Of a DNA stretch of 64,000 nucleotides, positions 17,305 to 25,834 are shown one piece after another; within the stretch, counting starts at the first letter, position 1, and the number at the start of each line of letters is the position of its first letter. Origin of the DNA: Armatimonadetes bacterium DC (lineage in GTDB: Bacteria > Armatimonadota > Fimbriimonadia > Fimbriimonadales > GBS-DC); the NCBI GenBank assembly GCA_001442985.1, contig LDYB01000020.1:1-64000 (forward strand). Reading direction: 5' to 3'. A program made the position numbers and the translations under genes. A model generated the notes under the pieces. The model did not search any database. It saw only the letters and a program-made list of their open reading frames with translations, and was not told the DNA's origin.

Positions 17305-17310
17305 AGTATA
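17305..17310 (-). promoter_or_regulatory. -10 box TATACT of mscS
   Basis: TATACT 10 nt before the ATG at 17294; only a few bases of leader would remain and no ribosome site is visible. Confidence 0.55.
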
Positions 17311-17398
17311 CCCGTCCGCGGAAAAAGTACCAATTCACCTTGTGACGGAGAAAAGCGGTTTAGAACCTAGCATGACTGCATCTTGGAACTGAACGCCT

Positions 17399-17842
17399 CT
17401 ATTCAGGAAACATCTGAACAGGGTCTAAGCGTCGCACTTCGGGAATGAGGTCAAAGTGCCTGTCCGCCGACACGATGTAAGGGATACTATGGCCCAGTAT
17501 TATGGCTGCATGAATCGCATCGCGTGCATGAACCCCCTGCGACGCATACTGTCTGAATATCTCCATCGCACGCCGCATATCATCCAGCGTCACAGAATAA
17601 ACAACACTCACCAGAGCGATTAGTTTTTCTGCGACTTCCACCGCTTCCCGATACCGCTGCAGAGCTCCGTATCGGTGAAGAATTTCCTGAATAATCTCGG
17701 TATCGATGGCGGCACTCAGCGTCCCGCTCGCGACCGCTTGTAATACCTTCTGGCAAGGAACGCGATAAGGATGCTCCGCACCTACGGCGTACATAACGAT
17801 GTTCGTGTCGAGAAAGACAAGGCTCTGTTGCGGCAGGCTCAT
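17399..17842 (-). CDS. PIN-domain toxin (VapC-like)
   Basis: 147 residues of a PIN-domain ribonuclease. The acidic cluster is visible: Asp in FLDTNIVMYA, Glu in DTEIIQEILHRY, Asp in HARDAIHAA and Asp in VSADRHFDLI. VapC-type enzymes cut RNA in a Mg-dependent way when released from their antitoxin. Its ATG overlaps the stop of the upstream antitoxin gene by 4 nt, the standard toxin-antitoxin layout. Confidence 0.9.
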   Translation of the reverse strand: MSLPQQSLVFLDTNIVMYAVGAEHPYRVPCQKVLQAVASGTLSAAIDTEIIQEILHRYGALQRYREAVEVAEKLIALVSVVYSVTLDDMRRAMEIFRQYASQGVHARDAIHAAIILGHSIPYIVSADRHFDLIPEVRRLDPVQMFPE

Positions 17843-18069
17843 TCTTCAAGCACTCCCCGAATCGTCTCCCGCTCCATCTGCTCCCAGTCCGCCACAGGCA
17901 GGTTCATCGCGAACAGTTCCTGCACGAGGCGCAGGCGCTCTTCAGCAGAGGTCGCTGACTCGTGGTAGTGAATCTCTACCTCTACGGGTGCACCTTCTGG
18001 CAAGCCCGGCTCCGACTCCAGTACGATGGTCTTCCCGACAACTCGTCCCCTGAAAAGTAAAGTGGGCAT
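17839..18069 (-). CDS. Antitoxin of the PIN toxin
   Basis: 76 residues. An N-terminal beta-rich part (LLFRGRVVGKTIVLE...LPEGAPVEVEIHY) resembles AF2212/DUF104 or AbrB-like antitoxins, and a helical acidic C-terminus ends EQMERETIRGVLEE, suited to wrapping the toxin. It precedes the PIN gene with an ATGA overlap. TATACT is only 6 nt before the ATG. Confidence 0.8.
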   Translation of the reverse strand: MPTLLFRGRVVGKTIVLESEPGLPEGAPVEVEIHYHESATSAEERLRLVQELFAMNLPVADWEQMERETIRGVLEE

Positions 18070-18075
18070 ATCTCA

Positions 18076-18081
18076 AGTATA
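18076..18081 (-). promoter_or_regulatory. -10 box TATACT of the toxin-antitoxin operon
   Basis: TATACT with 6 nt to the antitoxin ATG at 18069. It sits within CTCAAGGTATACTTGAG, an exact 17-nt palindrome (18072-18088), a plausible operator for antitoxin autoregulation. Confidence 0.6.
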
Positions 18082-18127
18082 CCTTGAGAGTGTCCGAGAA
18101 CCAGATGCTTCCGACCGCACCAGAAAA

Positions 18128-18344
18128 CGGTTATACTGCCAGCGATTGAAGGCAATATTGAGAATCCACTCCTTAGACGAGCCTCTGGGTTCCATTTTGT
18201 CGTCTCTGCGCGTATTGCCCATAGGCGACCGCGCAGGCGAACGGGTCGCCGATATTGATGCACACCCCCGCCCCGGCATCAGCACAGCGCCAGCATCCGC
18301 GCCATACGCGGCTGGCACCATCCGTAGCCCTATACCTCACCGTG
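18128..18344 (-). pseudogene. Decayed second copy of the R-M cassette
   Basis: Three blocks match the intact cassette in order and orientation. 18128-18210 matches 15119-15201 (endonuclease start). 18213-18312 matches about 16167-16269 (methyltransferase N-terminal part). 18315-18344 matches about 16445-16473 (promoter and start). Two internal deletions of about 0.97 and 0.17 kb removed the rest. Both copies diverge from each other just beyond GTGAGGTATA, which marks one end of the cassette. It fills most of the gap between the antitoxin and alpha-2-macroglobulin genes. Confidence 0.9.
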
Positions 18345-18355
18345 TCAGGGAAGCC

Positions 18356-21300
18356 TCACTCCCGCACCACAATCCGAAACGCCTCGCTGGAGACGCTGAA
18401 CGGCGCATACATTCCCCACAGGCGCGCCGGCAATATGCTGTATTCGCCAGGCACCTCCGCACGCACCAGAAAGGCGAACCGATGAGTATCGTGGTACCAC
18501 CCCCAGCGGGACTGAAAGCTGAGCGCGCGGTCGTCCCGTATCTCGCTGTAGTCGCTCGCCCACCAGCCTGCTTTCAGAAACGCCTCGGTGTCCACGGGCG
18601 CGCAGCCTGCAGGGAATGGCGCCTCCAGCACCGAGTAGTCCCAGTCAGACACATTGCGCGGGCGTGTGAGTTCCACCTCAACCCGAAGGAGCGTGCCCGT
18701 GCGCACGACGCCCCCCAGCGGAATGGGGCGGAGCGTCTCGGAAGGTGTCAGCACATCCTGCGACGGCTGGAGCGCGTAAAGGCGCATTCGGATAACCCCC
18801 GACTGCCTCTCTGCATAGGTGAGCGGATGCCAGCTGGTGAGCCGCGCGACCACAATCGGCACACCGCTTTCCGCACGCAGGCGAATCAGGTTCTCACCCC
18901 TGCGTAGCCACTCGCTCTGCAGGCGCACTTTGCCCTCAAACGCGGGCACGGGTTTGTCGTTCACCCACACCTGCACGCGGGGTTTGCCACGAGCGTCGGC
19001 TCCTTCATAGCGCTGGATATACGCCAGCAGTGCCTCAATCGCGAGCGCACTATCATAAGAGGAGTACCACGCCTCGCCATACTGCGTCAGCACCAGCCCC
19101 AGCACGGTCTTCTCCACCATCTGCCGGTAGCGCCGCGGCGTCAGGTTCAACTCACTCAGGAACGGCTCCAGCTTCAGCAGCAGCCGAAGCGCTCGCGCCT
19201 GACTCGCCACCTTCTTCACAAACAGGTCGTCCCGCTCCTCACGGAACCAGTAGAGGGCGTCGGCGGTCTCGCGGTAGTCGTTCTGCAGGGCGTTCCAGAG
19301 CGTGCGCAAATGCTTCCGGGCGTTGGGCAAATCGGACCAGTGAACCAGCAGCATCATCATCTGCATGCGCGGCTCGTGAACCCAGGGTCCCTGCATGTTG
19401 AGGCATTGCTGGGTCATGCGGTTCAGCAGGGCTGGCTCTTCACGCAGGGCGTCTGGAGCGGGTTCGCCCATCTCCGCAAGGGCTTCCAGCACCTCCAGCA
19501 GGGGGTCTATTGAAGGCGAGGGCAATTCCTGTAGCGCCTCGCGATACTTTCTCACCTCCGAATCTGCCATGCGTTGCAGCACGCTCAGCCCGCGCTCGTA
19601 GAGCGGTTCGGGCACAGGCACGCCCGCTTGCTTCGCCCGGTACAAGCCGCGCATGGCGTAGGCGGTAATCCATGGCTCTGGCTCTTCGGCTTCCCACCAG
19701 CCCCAGCCGCCTTCGGGCGATTCCAGCTCCGCAAGGCGTTGAAGCCCTGCTTTGAGCGCCTCCTCCACGCGCTTTTCCAGTTCAGGGGGCATCGGCTCGC
19801 CCCGCTGCCGATAGACCGCCCGCGCCAGCACCGCAGGCACGAAGCGGCTCACCGTCTGCTCCACACAGCCGTAGGGATACTCTATCAGATAGTCCAGCCG
19901 CGCGGTCAAAAACTGGAACAGGGTCGGCTGAACCTCTATTTCCAGCGTGCCCAGTTCGTGTCGGCTATCGGGAAGCAAGTTCATCACAATCTGGCGTTCC
20001 GCTTTGAGGAGCAGGACGCGCGTGGCGACCTGCGGTGTGGCGGCGGGCTTGACCTCAAATTGGCGTTCTTCGGCGTCGCGGAGCCTGCCGTTGACCTCCC
20101 GCGCCGAAACCCGTATCGTTTGCACCCCCACCTTGCGAGCGCGATAGGGGTAGCTCAGCGTGCGCGAGTCGTTGGGCGCAACGGTCAGCTGCTGGCTCTG
20201 CGTGCCTTCGGGCGTGTGCCAGACCACCTGCACGGTTCGGGGCTGATGGGTGTTGTTGCTCACAATCGCGCTGAGTTCGGTTTTGTCGCCTTCCACCAGC
20301 CACAGGGGCGTGCGCAGGCGCACCATCAGGTCTTTGGCGCTTTTGATGGCAGCTTTCGCATAGCCGATCTGCGTTTTGAGCGTGTGTCCCCACACAGTGA
20401 GCCGCCACTCGGTCAGGTTATCGGGCAGGCGGAAGGTGGTTTGCGCCACGCCCTGGGGGTTGGTGCGCAGGTGGGGCAGCCAAAAGGCAGTGTCGGGGAA
20501 GTCGCGCCGCGTGTCCTCCACCTCGCCCTTGTCGCCCTGTAGCGCCAGATACGGCGCGGAAAAGCTGGTGGACACTCTGTTGAACCTGTGCGCATAAAAG
20601 GCGTGACGCAGCCGGTGTGGGTCGTCTTCCATAATGGAGTAGATGCCCTCGTCCACCACTGCGAGCGACAGCTCCGCAGGCACGGGTCGCCCCTGCGCGT
20701 CGGTCGTTTGAATGCGTACCTGCACCGTGTCGCGTGGCGCGTAGCGGGCCCGATCCGTCTGAACTCTGATGTTGAGGTCGGCGTTTCGCGTGCCTACCGC
20801 CACATCGAGCGTGCGCTGGTAGAGCTGCTTGTTGCGCACCATACACACGCTCACATAGGCGGTAGGGATTTGCGCTGTCGTGAGCGGGATTTTCACGCGG
20901 GTGAGACTCCCCGTCGCTTTCACAACCTGCGACTGGAAAAGCCGCGCCCCCTCCAGACTCACATAGTACACCGCGTCGGGATAGGGCGAACGGATGGCAA
21001 CCTCCACGCTCTCACCGGGCATGTATTGCTCTTTCTGGAGGCGTACCTCCAGGGGGTTTCGAGAATCGGGCACTTCCTGCGCCCAGTAGCGGCGCCCGAA
21101 AATCCAGAGCGTGGTGCTTTCCTCACATCGCCTCCCCGTGGGGTCCTGAGCCGAGACCACCAGTTGCCACTCGCCCGATTCGGGAGGCGTCCACTCCAGC
21201 ACCGCTTTGCCCCGACTGTCGGTCTGGAGGGTCTGGCGGAAGGGATACTCCGTTACGCGATAGCGTCCTGCCCAGGTGAATCGCCCCGCCTTCACCTGCA

Positions 21301-23269
21301 GGGTGGTCTGCACAGGCTGTTTCGTGCGGAGATCCTGCACCTCCACCTCAATACGGTAGGGCTGATTGGGTTCGCCGAACCAGTATTCGGGCTTGATGCG
21401 GATTTCCCACGCGCATGGCGCGATGGAGAACCGCACGCTGGCTTTCGCCGCTTCCCAGCCCTCGCTCAAGCCCGACAGGCTCAGCGTGAAGGGGTATGGC
21501 TCCGTACCGAGCATCCCGGTATCCCCTTCTGGGAGCAGGTCGCGCGCCCGGAAGCGGAGTCTCAGCCGCCCCTGCCCATCGGTCGTCGCCTCGCCTGTCA
21601 GCACCTCCTCGCCGTAAACCCCGCCCACCTCTTGCCATGGCGGTCCGTTGCACACAATACAGCCATAATCGTCCGAAACCCGCGGCTCGCGATAGACCTG
21701 GTACTCTATCTTCGTGTTTGGCACGGGCATCCCGAAGTAGTATTCGGTGTAGACCTCCACCTCTATCGTCTCGTCCTCAAAATGGAGCGTTTTGCTGGGG
21801 CGCGCCTGAATGCGGTAGCTCGGTCTGCGATACGCGCTCACGGGGATGCCCTGATCCACCGTGCCGTAGTCGCCCACTTTAGCGAATAGGATGTAATATC
21901 CTGTGGACGATTCGGGCGACAGGGTAAACTCGCCAGAGAACGCGCCATAGTCGTTGAGCTTGACCTGCTGGGTGGTGTAGGTCTCATCGCGGGGGTCTAC
22001 TACCCCTATCTCCACAGGGGTGTTTGGAGGCGGGACGATATAGCCCTGTGGGGTTTGCAGGCGCACGATGCCTTTGTAGTGGATGGTGTGTCCGGGGCGG
22101 TAGATGGGGCGGTCGGTGTAGATGGCGCCATACAGGGGGTTATCGCCGCGTCCGTAGGCGTAGCCCGACGCCCAGTGAATGAGGCGCGACCCGTCGGACG
22201 CAAATGCAAGCAGGTACAGGCGGTCGCCCATTCTATCCTGAAGCGACGCCTGTGTACGCCAGAACCCCTGCGCATCAGTGCGCCCTTCGCCCAGTTTCTG
22301 GAGTTCGCGCGCGGGCGACTCCCAGAGTTGCAGGCGCACATTCGGTACCGGCTGCCCCGTCTTGAGGTCGGCGCACCAGAACTCCATGCGTTCGCCGTCC
22401 TGCTTGAAAACGATTCCGAAACGGCTAACGACCACCACCGCCGCGCGCTCCAGGGCGCCCATCCTGATTCGGGCGATATAGACCCCCTCTGGCTGGCGTG
22501 GCAGCTCTATATAGCGTGTGAACACCCCTTCTGGGTCGCGCCCCGTGATCGGCATTCGCTGCGTCCACACAAGCTCCAGCGCGTCGGCGAGCTTCTCAAG
22601 CTCGTCCTGCAGCTCTCGTGAGGAGCGCCACCAGCCGTAGCGCAGGTCTTCCAGCAGGCGCATCAAGCGCCGCGAGGGCGCGCGATCGCCCTTGAGCGTG
22701 AGCAGCGCCACCTCCATTTCGTCTTCCTGCGTGAAACCGCGGACGCCAATTTTGAGCGACTCATCGGGGTAGTAGACAGCCTGAGGGTGAATCAACTCCA
22801 TAAAGTCCTCGTTCGGCTGCAGGTAGAGGTCTTGTTCCACGCGCGCGCCTTCGGGGATTGCCACCTCGATCTCCTCATAATGAGGCGGCTGTCTTAGCGA
22901 GTGCGCTTGAGAGTACGCTGTGAGCCGATAGACCCCTGCAGGAATCCCGCGCAGGGCGAACCGTCCATGGGCGTCTGTGCGCACAGACCAGATGGAACCC
23001 ACTTCGTCGCGCTCTTCTTCAATCCAGCCCTGTTCCAGCAGGAGCGCCCTGCGTCGCGCGCCTTCTGAAGATTCTTCGGGCAGGCGTTTCTGCAGAACCA
23101 GCATCACTTCCGCCTTCGGAATGGGCTGAAGCGTACGACTGGAGAACACGCGCCCCACCAGCGTGCCGCGCGGCGGCTCGTTTTGAATCCACTCGGCGAC
23201 CGCATAAAACTGCACCAGCACGAGAATCACAATGCCCAGCAATCCGTGCAGCCATCGTGATGTAGACAT
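18356..23269 (-). CDS. Alpha-2-macroglobulin family protein
   Basis: 1637 residues, typical of bacterial alpha-2-macroglobulins. An N-terminal hydrophobic segment (about 7-26) anchors or exports it; there is no lipobox. Macroglobulin beta-domains follow (DRPIYRPGHTIHYKGIVRL near the middle), then PDNLTEWRLTVWGHT of the ANA domain and the thioester motif GCVEQT (Cys about 1135) in the TED domain. These proteins trap attacking proteases in the periplasm or at the surface. The usual PBP1C partner is not adjacent. The start is preceded by only a weak AAGGG. Confidence 0.93.
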   Translation of the reverse strand: MSTSRWLHGLLGIVILVLVQFYAVAEWIQNEPPRGTLVGRVFSSRTLQPIPKAEVMLVLQKRLPEESSEGARRRALLLEQGWIEEERDEVGSIWSVRTDAHGRFALRGIPAGVYRLTAYSQAHSLRQPPHYEEIEVAIPEGARVEQDLYLQPNEDFMELIHPQAVYYPDESLKIGVRGFTQEDEMEVALLTLKGDRAPSRRLMRLLEDLRYGWWRSSRELQDELEKLADALELVWTQRMPITGRDPEGVFTRYIELPRQPEGVYIARIRMGALERAAVVVVSRFGIVFKQDGERMEFWCADLKTGQPVPNVRLQLWESPARELQKLGEGRTDAQGFWRTQASLQDRMGDRLYLLAFASDGSRLIHWASGYAYGRGDNPLYGAIYTDRPIYRPGHTIHYKGIVRLQTPQGYIVPPPNTPVEIGVVDPRDETYTTQQVKLNDYGAFSGEFTLSPESSTGYYILFAKVGDYGTVDQGIPVSAYRRPSYRIQARPSKTLHFEDETIEVEVYTEYYFGMPVPNTKIEYQVYREPRVSDDYGCIVCNGPPWQEVGGVYGEEVLTGEATTDGQGRLRLRFRARDLLPEGDTGMLGTEPYPFTLSLSGLSEGWEAAKASVRFSIAPCAWEIRIKPEYWFGEPNQPYRIEVEVQDLRTKQPVQTTLQVKAGRFTWAGRYRVTEYPFRQTLQTDSRGKAVLEWTPPESGEWQLVVSAQDPTGRRCEESTTLWIFGRRYWAQEVPDSRNPLEVRLQKEQYMPGESVEVAIRSPYPDAVYYVSLEGARLFQSQVVKATGSLTRVKIPLTTAQIPTAYVSVCMVRNKQLYQRTLDVAVGTRNADLNIRVQTDRARYAPRDTVQVRIQTTDAQGRPVPAELSLAVVDEGIYSIMEDDPHRLRHAFYAHRFNRVSTSFSAPYLALQGDKGEVEDTRRDFPDTAFWLPHLRTNPQGVAQTTFRLPDNLTEWRLTVWGHTLKTQIGYAKAAIKSAKDLMVRLRTPLWLVEGDKTELSAIVSNNTHQPRTVQVVWHTPEGTQSQQLTVAPNDSRTLSYPYRARKVGVQTIRVSAREVNGRLRDAEERQFEVKPAATPQVATRVLLLKAERQIVMNLLPDSRHELGTLEIEVQPTLFQFLTARLDYLIEYPYGCVEQTVSRFVPAVLARAVYRQRGEPMPPELEKRVEEALKAGLQRLAELESPEGGWGWWEAEEPEPWITAYAMRGLYRAKQAGVPVPEPLYERGLSVLQRMADSEVRKYREALQELPSPSIDPLLEVLEALAEMGEPAPDALREEPALLNRMTQQCLNMQGPWVHEPRMQMMMLLVHWSDLPNARKHLRTLWNALQNDYRETADALYWFREERDDLFVKKVASQARALRLLLKLEPFLSELNLTPRRYRQMVEKTVLGLVLTQYGEAWYSSYDSALAIEALLAYIQRYEGADARGKPRVQVWVNDKPVPAFEGKVRLQSEWLRRGENLIRLRAESGVPIVVARLTSWHPLTYAERQSGVIRMRLYALQPSQDVLTPSETLRPIPLGGVVRTGTLLRVEVELTRPRNVSDWDYSVLEAPFPAGCAPVDTEAFLKAGWWASDYSEIRDDRALSFQSRWGWYHDTHRFAFLVRAEVPGEYSILPARLWGMYAPFSVSSEAFRIVVRE

Positions 23270-23281
23270 CCCTTCGGTTCC

Positions 23282-23313
23282 CTCCCTGTTGCGCTACGGA
23301 TTCGACGAGGGAG
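23282..23313 (-). promoter_or_regulatory. Leader hairpin before the alpha-2-macroglobulin gene
   Basis: CTCCCT (23282-23287) and AGGGAG (23308-23313) form a stem around a 20-nt loop containing the plus-strand sequence GGATTCG, 12 nt before the gene start. A similar stem and loop precedes the STN-domain gene at 25359-25390. The rest of 23314-23401 shows nothing clear. Confidence 0.4.
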
Positions 23314-23401
23314 TGCAAAGAACGCTTCACATGGGCGAGTCGCAGGGGTGGAGGCATCGGGGTACGATGCCTTTGAGTGGAACACCGCCTGCAGGCAGGC
23401 T

Positions 23402-25351
23402 TCACTTGAGGGGCAACTCCAGCGCAATCTCCCGCTTATCCTCACCCCAGCGCAGTTCAAACCGCCACACCTGAAAGCGTAAGGGAACCTTTTCGAGCCT
23501 TACCTGACGGTGATAGCGTTTCCAGTCTTCCAGCGTGCGGATGGGGGGCTTCTGGTCAGCGGGGATACGCACGCCCTCTTTGACACGAGTCTCGCTCATA
23601 AGGCGAATGGAAGCGCTTTGCATCCGTGCCTGCAGCTGGGCTGGCGGCAGCCAGAAATCGTCCAGCGTCAGCAAGTTGCCCCGCGTGTACGCCAGCAAAA
23701 ACAGCCACTGCTGGGCTGGGGTCAGCTGGCTGAATGGAATGCCCCCTGCCCGCAGCTGGGTGCGCTGGGCAGGCTTAAGCGTAGCATAAAGCTGCATCGC
23801 CTGCAAAATGCCCTCTTCAGGCTCCCGCGAGGGTGTTGTGGAGCCACGCTCCCACACGAACCCTATGAGCGTTCTCTGGGCGTGCAACAACCCCCCGTGC
23901 AGGAAATCCAGCTCCGCAGGAACATAGGGGACCCCTTCAAGCAGGTCATGCAGAGACCCAAAAGACTGGATATACATATAAAGTGCATCTCTTTGACGCG
24001 ATGAAAGCGCTGCCACCTCGGCGCACTCATCGAAAGTCAGTACCCCGCGACGATTGGGCTTGAACAGCCAGCGCTGTAGGGTGGGATGGGGGATGTCGTT
24101 CTCACGGGCGTAGCGGCGCTGACGACTCTCTATCACCACCCAGCCAGAATCGTTCAGCCGAACACGATACCCAAACCCCCGTAGCAGGCTCTGAAACGCA
24201 TACCAGTCCTGTGGCAGGCGGGGGCGGTAGTTGTTCCAGTCCTGCATTATCAGGGTATCCGTTTGCAAGGGGTAATACTCCGCTGCCAGCGGCGCGTCGG
24301 TCGCCTCCGCCATCTGCACCATCAGCTCGGAAAGCCACTGGAACCAGTCGTCGTGCGGACCTGGCTCGTTGAACTGTGTGAGTTGACGCGAAAGCACAGG
24401 ATGTTTTGCGGGCAGCGGCGGCTCAGGCTCCACATTGGGCGACTGGTACCCAGGCTCGTTTGCGCTCCACAAGGAGATTTCGGGGCTTGCATACTGCGAG
24501 CCATCCAGAACAACCTGCTTTCCATCTGCCAGCGCCTCGTAAGCAACTTTGAGGGCTTTCTCGTTTGCGTCATAGCGCACCATCGCGCGCAGCTCGTTAA
24601 CCGAATCCATTTTTTCCATCTGGCGCTGGCGACTTTCGTTGGCGCCGTATTCTCTTTCATAAAACTTTATCTGCTCCCGCATCACGGCTTTCCAGTCGTC
24701 TATGGCTCTGGGCGCAATCTGATTGGGGAAGCGCGTGCTGAAAAAGAGCGCCTCGCCCCGTGCCAGCCGACGCCATTCCTCCTCCCCCATCTGACACAGC
24801 GCATACCACACAGCGATATGATGCAAATCTACCGAACGGTACACGGGCATCAGCGCCTCGAGCTCTTTTGGGGAAAGCGCGCTCCTCCCCTGTTCTGCTG
24901 CCTGCATAAGCTGTTGAAACCGCGCCTCTATCGGCGTCTGCAATTGGGCACACACAGGCGCCAGCACCTTCTCGCGAAACTCGCGCAGGTCACCCTCGCG
25001 AGTCTGAGGCTTCTCTTCAGGCGGCGCGACAAGGCGGTACTGATAGGGCGCCTCTTCGGAAGGTTTCTCGCGTTTCCATTGGAACCCGAACGCCCCCGCC
25101 AGATGGCTCAAAATCTCGTGCAGGGGCTTGTCTTTTGCATACAGGCACGCGCGATATTCCTGCATGGCTGGCTCCACTTTGAGCGCGACTTTTGTGCGCT
25201 GACTCAGTTGCGTCAGCAGGTCGCGTAACGGTAGCCCCACCGCGCGGACAGTAAGCTTCTGGCTCAGCCTCTCGTCTTCACCGGGATTCAACTCGTTTTG
25301 TGCCCACAGGGAGGCACAGAGCAGTCCCACAAGCAGCAGTGTCCATCGCAT
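23402..25351 (-). CDS. Secreted protein with N-terminal STN-like domain
   Basis: 649 residues with signal peptide MRWTLLLVGLLCASLWAQ. Residues about 33-95 (LTVRAVGLPLRDLLTQLSQR... and PLHEILSHLAGAFGFQW) match the STN fold found at the start of secretins and TonB receptors. No secretin barrel or TonB-receptor barrel follows. The remainder is helical and Trp/Arg-rich with no recognised motif. It lies upstream of the alpha-2-macroglobulin gene on the same strand, so joint expression is possible. Confidence 0.6.
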   Translation of the reverse strand: MRWTLLLVGLLCASLWAQNELNPGEDERLSQKLTVRAVGLPLRDLLTQLSQRTKVALKVEPAMQEYRACLYAKDKPLHEILSHLAGAFGFQWKREKPSEEAPYQYRLVAPPEEKPQTREGDLREFREKVLAPVCAQLQTPIEARFQQLMQAAEQGRSALSPKELEALMPVYRSVDLHHIAVWYALCQMGEEEWRRLARGEALFFSTRFPNQIAPRAIDDWKAVMREQIKFYEREYGANESRQRQMEKMDSVNELRAMVRYDANEKALKVAYEALADGKQVVLDGSQYASPEISLWSANEPGYQSPNVEPEPPLPAKHPVLSRQLTQFNEPGPHDDWFQWLSELMVQMAEATDAPLAAEYYPLQTDTLIMQDWNNYRPRLPQDWYAFQSLLRGFGYRVRLNDSGWVVIESRQRRYARENDIPHPTLQRWLFKPNRRGVLTFDECAEVAALSSRQRDALYMYIQSFGSLHDLLEGVPYVPAELDFLHGGLLHAQRTLIGFVWERGSTTPSREPEEGILQAMQLYATLKPAQRTQLRAGGIPFSQLTPAQQWLFLLAYTRGNLLTLDDFWLPPAQLQARMQSASIRLMSETRVKEGVRIPADQKPPIRTLEDWKRYHRQVRLEKVPLRFQVWRFELRWGEDKREIALELPLK

Positions 25352-25358
25352 CGGATAA

Positions 25359-25390
25359 CCCCCTCGCGCTTAGGATTCGTATCGAGGGGG
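25359..25390 (-). promoter_or_regulatory. Leader hairpin before the STN-domain gene
   Basis: CCCCCTCG (25359-25366) and CGAGGGGG (25383-25390) form an exact 8-bp stem with a 16-nt loop containing plus-strand AGGATTCG, 7 nt from the gene start. It matches the layout of the hairpin at 23282-23313. The remaining stretch to 25508 has no gene that I can see. Confidence 0.45.
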
Positions 25391-25508
25391 CGATTTCCTG
25401 CCAGTAAACGCTGGGGCTTGTGGCTGGATGCACTGTGAGAAAGGTATACAGTTTTGTAGGGGTTTTCAGGGTCCTATCGCTGAAAGGTGTACGAGCGGTG
25501 TTGAGTTG

Positions 25509-25793
25509 CTAACCACCTTCATTGCTATCAAAGGTTTCTATCGTCGCAAAATCTGCTTCCGCGTCCGCGGCAGTATAGTTCCAGAAGACCCCATGTTTTG
25601 CCAGCAACGCTGTCATCTCGTAGCGTGTGGCAACCCCAGCAACCTCCGCCGCCTTCCCCAGAGAGAGCCGACCTTGACGGTAAAGCTCCACGGCAATAAC
25701 CTCGCGAATGAAACCCTCCAGTTCCTGTTGCTGCAAGCCTGTCGCCACAAGCACGGACTGCGGTATCGCCACCGTCACCGTGATGGTTCCCAT
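25509..25793 (-). CDS. UPF0175-family antitoxin-like protein
   Basis: 94 residues. The core VELYRQGRLSLGKAAEVAGV...MTALLAKHGV is the winged-helix signature of UPF0175, a family usually paired with a PIN or DUF3368 toxin. No toxin gene is adjacent on either side, so this is an orphan. GGGAG lies upstream of the ATG. Confidence 0.8.
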   Translation of the reverse strand: MGTITVTVAIPQSVLVATGLQQQELEGFIREVIAVELYRQGRLSLGKAAEVAGVATRYEMTALLAKHGVFWNYTAADAEADFATIETFDSNEGG

Positions 25794-25834
25794 CGTTCAC
25801 TACTCCCGATGTTATAAGATACCCTACTGTGGCG

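Noticed and set aside
19574-21889. Two long plus-strand frames inside the alpha-2-macroglobulin gene
   Set aside because: They mirror codon-position bias of the real minus-strand gene, have no ribosome sites and translate to low-complexity His/Arg-rich sequence.
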